Below, one piece after another: positions 4,746 to 6,191 of a stretch of 6,191 nt of DNA. A program made the position numbers and the translations under genes. The stretch's first letter is position 1. Each line of letters begins with the position of its first letter. Under the pieces are notes generated by a model. It was not told the DNA's origin. It saw only the letters and a program-made list of their open reading frames with translations, and ran no database searches. Source of the stretch: Elusimicrobia bacterium RIFOXYB2_FULL_48_7 (GTDB taxonomy: Bacteria; Elusimicrobiota; Endomicrobiia; CG1-02-37-114; XYA2-FULL-39-19); assembly GCA_001800495.1 (NCBI GenBank), contig MGVM01000067.1:3330-9520 (forward strand), written 5' to 3'.

Positions 4746-6191
4746 TGTCAGTGCGAGTTTCCCGGTTACGGAATCGCCGGCGGTGCTTGTAATTTTATAG
4801 ATATATATTCCCCGGCCGGTTTTTTCACCGTCCGCGTTGGTACCGTCCCAGCTGAGCTCGGCAGAATTACCGGCAAGTTTTCTTATCAACCGCCCGCTGA
4901 GCGTGTAAATGACTGCTTCACTGACACTGGCTCCGCTGATCCTGAACTTCACCGGGTTAGCTGCGCTTACGGCCCTGCAGGGATTCGGGTAGGCGTGGAC
5001 TGTCTCCGGTATCGGCCCTGTTGCCGCCAGCGTATTGAAGGTATAATCCTGCGAAATAGTTTCATTGCCAAACACGTCAATACTAACCACGCGGTAATGA
5101 TACAAGCTTCCCGGGATTAACCCGGTAAGGGCTGCGTTATGCGAAACGGCAAATGTGCCGTCGTCAATAGTCAGTGTTCCGTAACTTGTTGTTCTTCCAT
5201 ATTCCACCTGGGTGGTGGAATTCTCGTCGGTTGTCCAGGCAATTGTTGCGCCGGTCTGGGTTACACTTTGGGCCGCTACGCCTGAAATTACCGGCGGGGT
5301 GTTATCCAAAGGCAAAACATACAGCCCGTTTGATGTAGTTGTACTACTCTGCATTCCTACGCCATTCTCGGCTTTTACGCTGACATAATAAGTCACGCCC
5401 CTTGTTAGAGTGATTGACATGCTTATCAGGGTCAGCTGGCCGTTATTGGACCAACCCTGGACCTCTGAACCGCCTGATGTTGTGCCTATTGCAAACCAAT
5501 AGCGCGCTATTCCGCTTTGCGGGTCCCCGGAGGGGTCCCAGTTAACATCCAGATGCGCCGCGTTTGCTGTTACGCTGATATCCGCGCCGGTGCCATCGCG
5601 CACAGCTGAAATACCTGAAGGGGGCGTGGCGTCGCTGGTGTCTATGGCTACCACATACTGCCCGTTTGAATTGGCGGCCGTGCTGATCAAGTTGTTGCCG
5701 TTGACCGCTTTAACGCTGAAATAATATGTTGTGCCGGTTACAAGCGTCAGCGTGCTCCTTGTTATTGACAGGTAATTGCCGGTGAGCGTTGTCCAGTTGA
5801 CTGTTTCAGTTCCCCCGGCACTCGTACCTATGGCGTACTGGTACCCGATGACGCCGGATTCAGGGTCTGTTGCTGTGGTCCAATTCGCGGAAAGAGAATT
5901 ATTTGTCTGGGTGTAGCTGATATCAGTTCCCGTGCCGTCCCTGACAGCACCCATGATAGGAACCGTTGTGTCCGCGGTGCTGACTATCACAACGCCGTTT
6001 GAGTTTGTTGCCGTGGCGCTTAACAAGCCCGCGCCGTTTACTGATTTCACGCTGAAATAATAAGTTGAGCCAAGGGTTAAACTTAAACCTGTTTTTATTG
6101 CAGTCAGGCCGGTTACACCGGAGGTTGTCCAGCCGGTTGTATCCGTTGCCCCTGCCGTCATCCCGATGGCGTATTGGTAACCGGAAATTCC
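4740..6191 (-). CDS. Secreted FN3-like multi-repeat protein with C-terminal sorting-type tail (N-terminus outside window)
   Basis: Partial gene: 483 residues plus a TAA stop are visible, and the frame stays open to the right edge. The first visible residues (GISGYQYAIG) are already mid-repeat, so the ATG at 6161 is internal and the true start lies beyond 6191. Visible residues 1-70, 81-183 and 192-293 are three FN3-like repeats sharing VRDGTG(A)D, SANW or VNW, YAIGT, TYY(F/V)SVK and NSNG motifs. Residues 299-388 form a more conventional FN3 module (PPVISGV, TIAWTTDE, VEYG, LYHYRVVSID). Residues 399-483 are a FlgD-Ig/T9SS-like tail with YPNP, IYTLSGR, LSWDG, GIYIYK and a final Lys. Such repeats normally act as extracellular spacers or adhesive modules, and any catalytic or binding domain would lie upstream, unseen. 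An extracellular or surface location is inferred from the tail. It is probably co-transcribed with the beta-helix gene 54 bp downstream. The last Lys codon and the stop lie inside a palindromic element. Confidence 0.9.
   Translation of the reverse strand, partial: GISGYQYAIGMTAGATDTTGWTTSGVTGLTAIKTGLSLTLGSTYYFSVKSVNGAGLLSATATNSNGVVIVSTADTTVPIMGAVRDGTGTDISYTQTNNSLSANWTTATDPESGVIGYQYAIGTSAGGTETVNWTTLTGNYLSITRSTLTLVTGTTYYFSVKAVNGNNLISTAANSNGQYVVAIDTSDATPPSGISAVRDGTGADISVTANAAHLDVNWDPSGDPQSGIARYWFAIGTTSGGSEVQGWSNNGQLTLISMSITLTRGVTYYVSVKAENGVGMQSSTTTSNGLYVLPLDNTPPVISGVAAQSVTQTGATIAWTTDENSTTQVEYGRTTSYGTLTIDDGTFAVSHNAALTGLIPGSLYHYRVVSIDVFGNETISQDYTFNTLAATGPIPETVHAYPNPCRAVSAANPVKFRISGASVSEAVIYTLSGRLIRKLAGNSAELSWDGTNADGEKTGRGIYIYKITSTAGDSVTGKLALTK
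4743..4997 (-). repeat. C-terminal sorting-type tail domain, copy A (gene 1)
   Basis: Encodes 85 residues from HAYPNPC to KLALTK. The YPNP start, IYTLSGRLI, LSWDGTN..GE, GIYIYK and terminal Lys resemble FlgD-Ig-like and T9SS type A sorting tails, which direct or anchor proteins at the surface. DNA at 4916-4997 matches 2237-2318 at 80 of 82 positions. Confidence 0.8.
5028..5297 (-). other. Conventional FN3 module in gene 1
   Basis: About 90 residues (visible 299-388) starting PPVISGVAAQSVTQTGATI, then AWTTDENSTTQVEYG, a LTGLIPGSLYHYRV strand and a closing YTFNT. This is the usual FN3 strand pattern and differs from the longer YAIGT-type repeats before it. It sits directly before the C-terminal tail and has no counterpart in the complete beta-helix protein. 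Confidence 0.75.
5313..6191 (-). repeat. Three FN3-like repeats in gene 1 (first one cut by the edge)
   Basis: Units of about 103-110 residues at 5982-6191 (partial), 5643-5951 and 5313-5618. Shared landmarks are VRDGTG.DIS, a NW strand, D(P)(E/Q)SG(I/V)..Y.(Y/F)AIGT, GW or NW, L.L..G.TYY(F/V)SVK..NG and NSNG or TSNG. The last unit is a distinct subtype: GIARYW, NNGQL, YYVSVKAENG and QSSTTTSNG. Confidence 0.85.

Noticed and set aside
6159..6161. ATG at 6161 as the start of gene 1
   Set aside because: The frame continues upstream to the edge with GISGYQYAIG, the conserved core of an FN3-like repeat, so this Met is internal and has no signal peptide after it.

Overview
The window is almost fully coding, and all of it reads on the minus strand. 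It holds three consecutive genes for large exported, repeat-built proteins, in transcription order from the right edge to the left edge. (1) 4740-6191 is the C-terminal 483 residues of a multi-repeat fibronectin-type-III-like protein; its start lies beyond the right edge. (2) 2064-4685 is a complete 873-residue protein: signal peptide, right-handed beta-helix (pectate-lyase-like fold), a conserved Cys-containing block, two FN3-like repeats and a C-terminal tail domain. (3) 1-2067 is the first 689 residues of a tandem paralogue of gene 2; its C-terminus lies beyond the left edge. I translated gene 3 by hand from 2067 to base 1 and found no stop.

The genes are tightly packed. Genes 1 and 2 are 54 bp apart, and almost all of that gap is a near-perfect palindrome (4699-4745) that abuts the Shine-Dalgarno of gene 2. 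Genes 2 and 3 overlap by 4 bp (ATGA). This looks like one transcription unit. No promoter, RNA gene, transposase or CRISPR array is visible, and no stretch over 300 bases lacks a gene.

Genes 1 and 2 end in nearly identical domains of about 84 residues. These begin with a YPNP motif and end in a GIYIYK...KLAL(T)K strand, resembling the FlgD-Ig-like / type IX secretion (T9SS) C-terminal sorting tails. The first 82 bp of the two copies match at 80 positions, starting exactly at the domain edge, which points to recent duplication or gene conversion of the tail.

The organism is a bacterium with roughly balanced base composition that exports surface or extracellular proteins. This combination of YPNP-type tails, VRDGTG(A)D-type FN3-like repeats and beta-helix proteins is what I would expect in FCB-group bacteria or candidate phyla such as Omnitrophota or Elusimicrobiota. 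That assignment is inference from general familiarity, not a search. The likely theme is a cluster of extracellular, possibly polysaccharide-interacting proteins with interchangeable modules. No enzyme activity can be assigned from the sequence alone.
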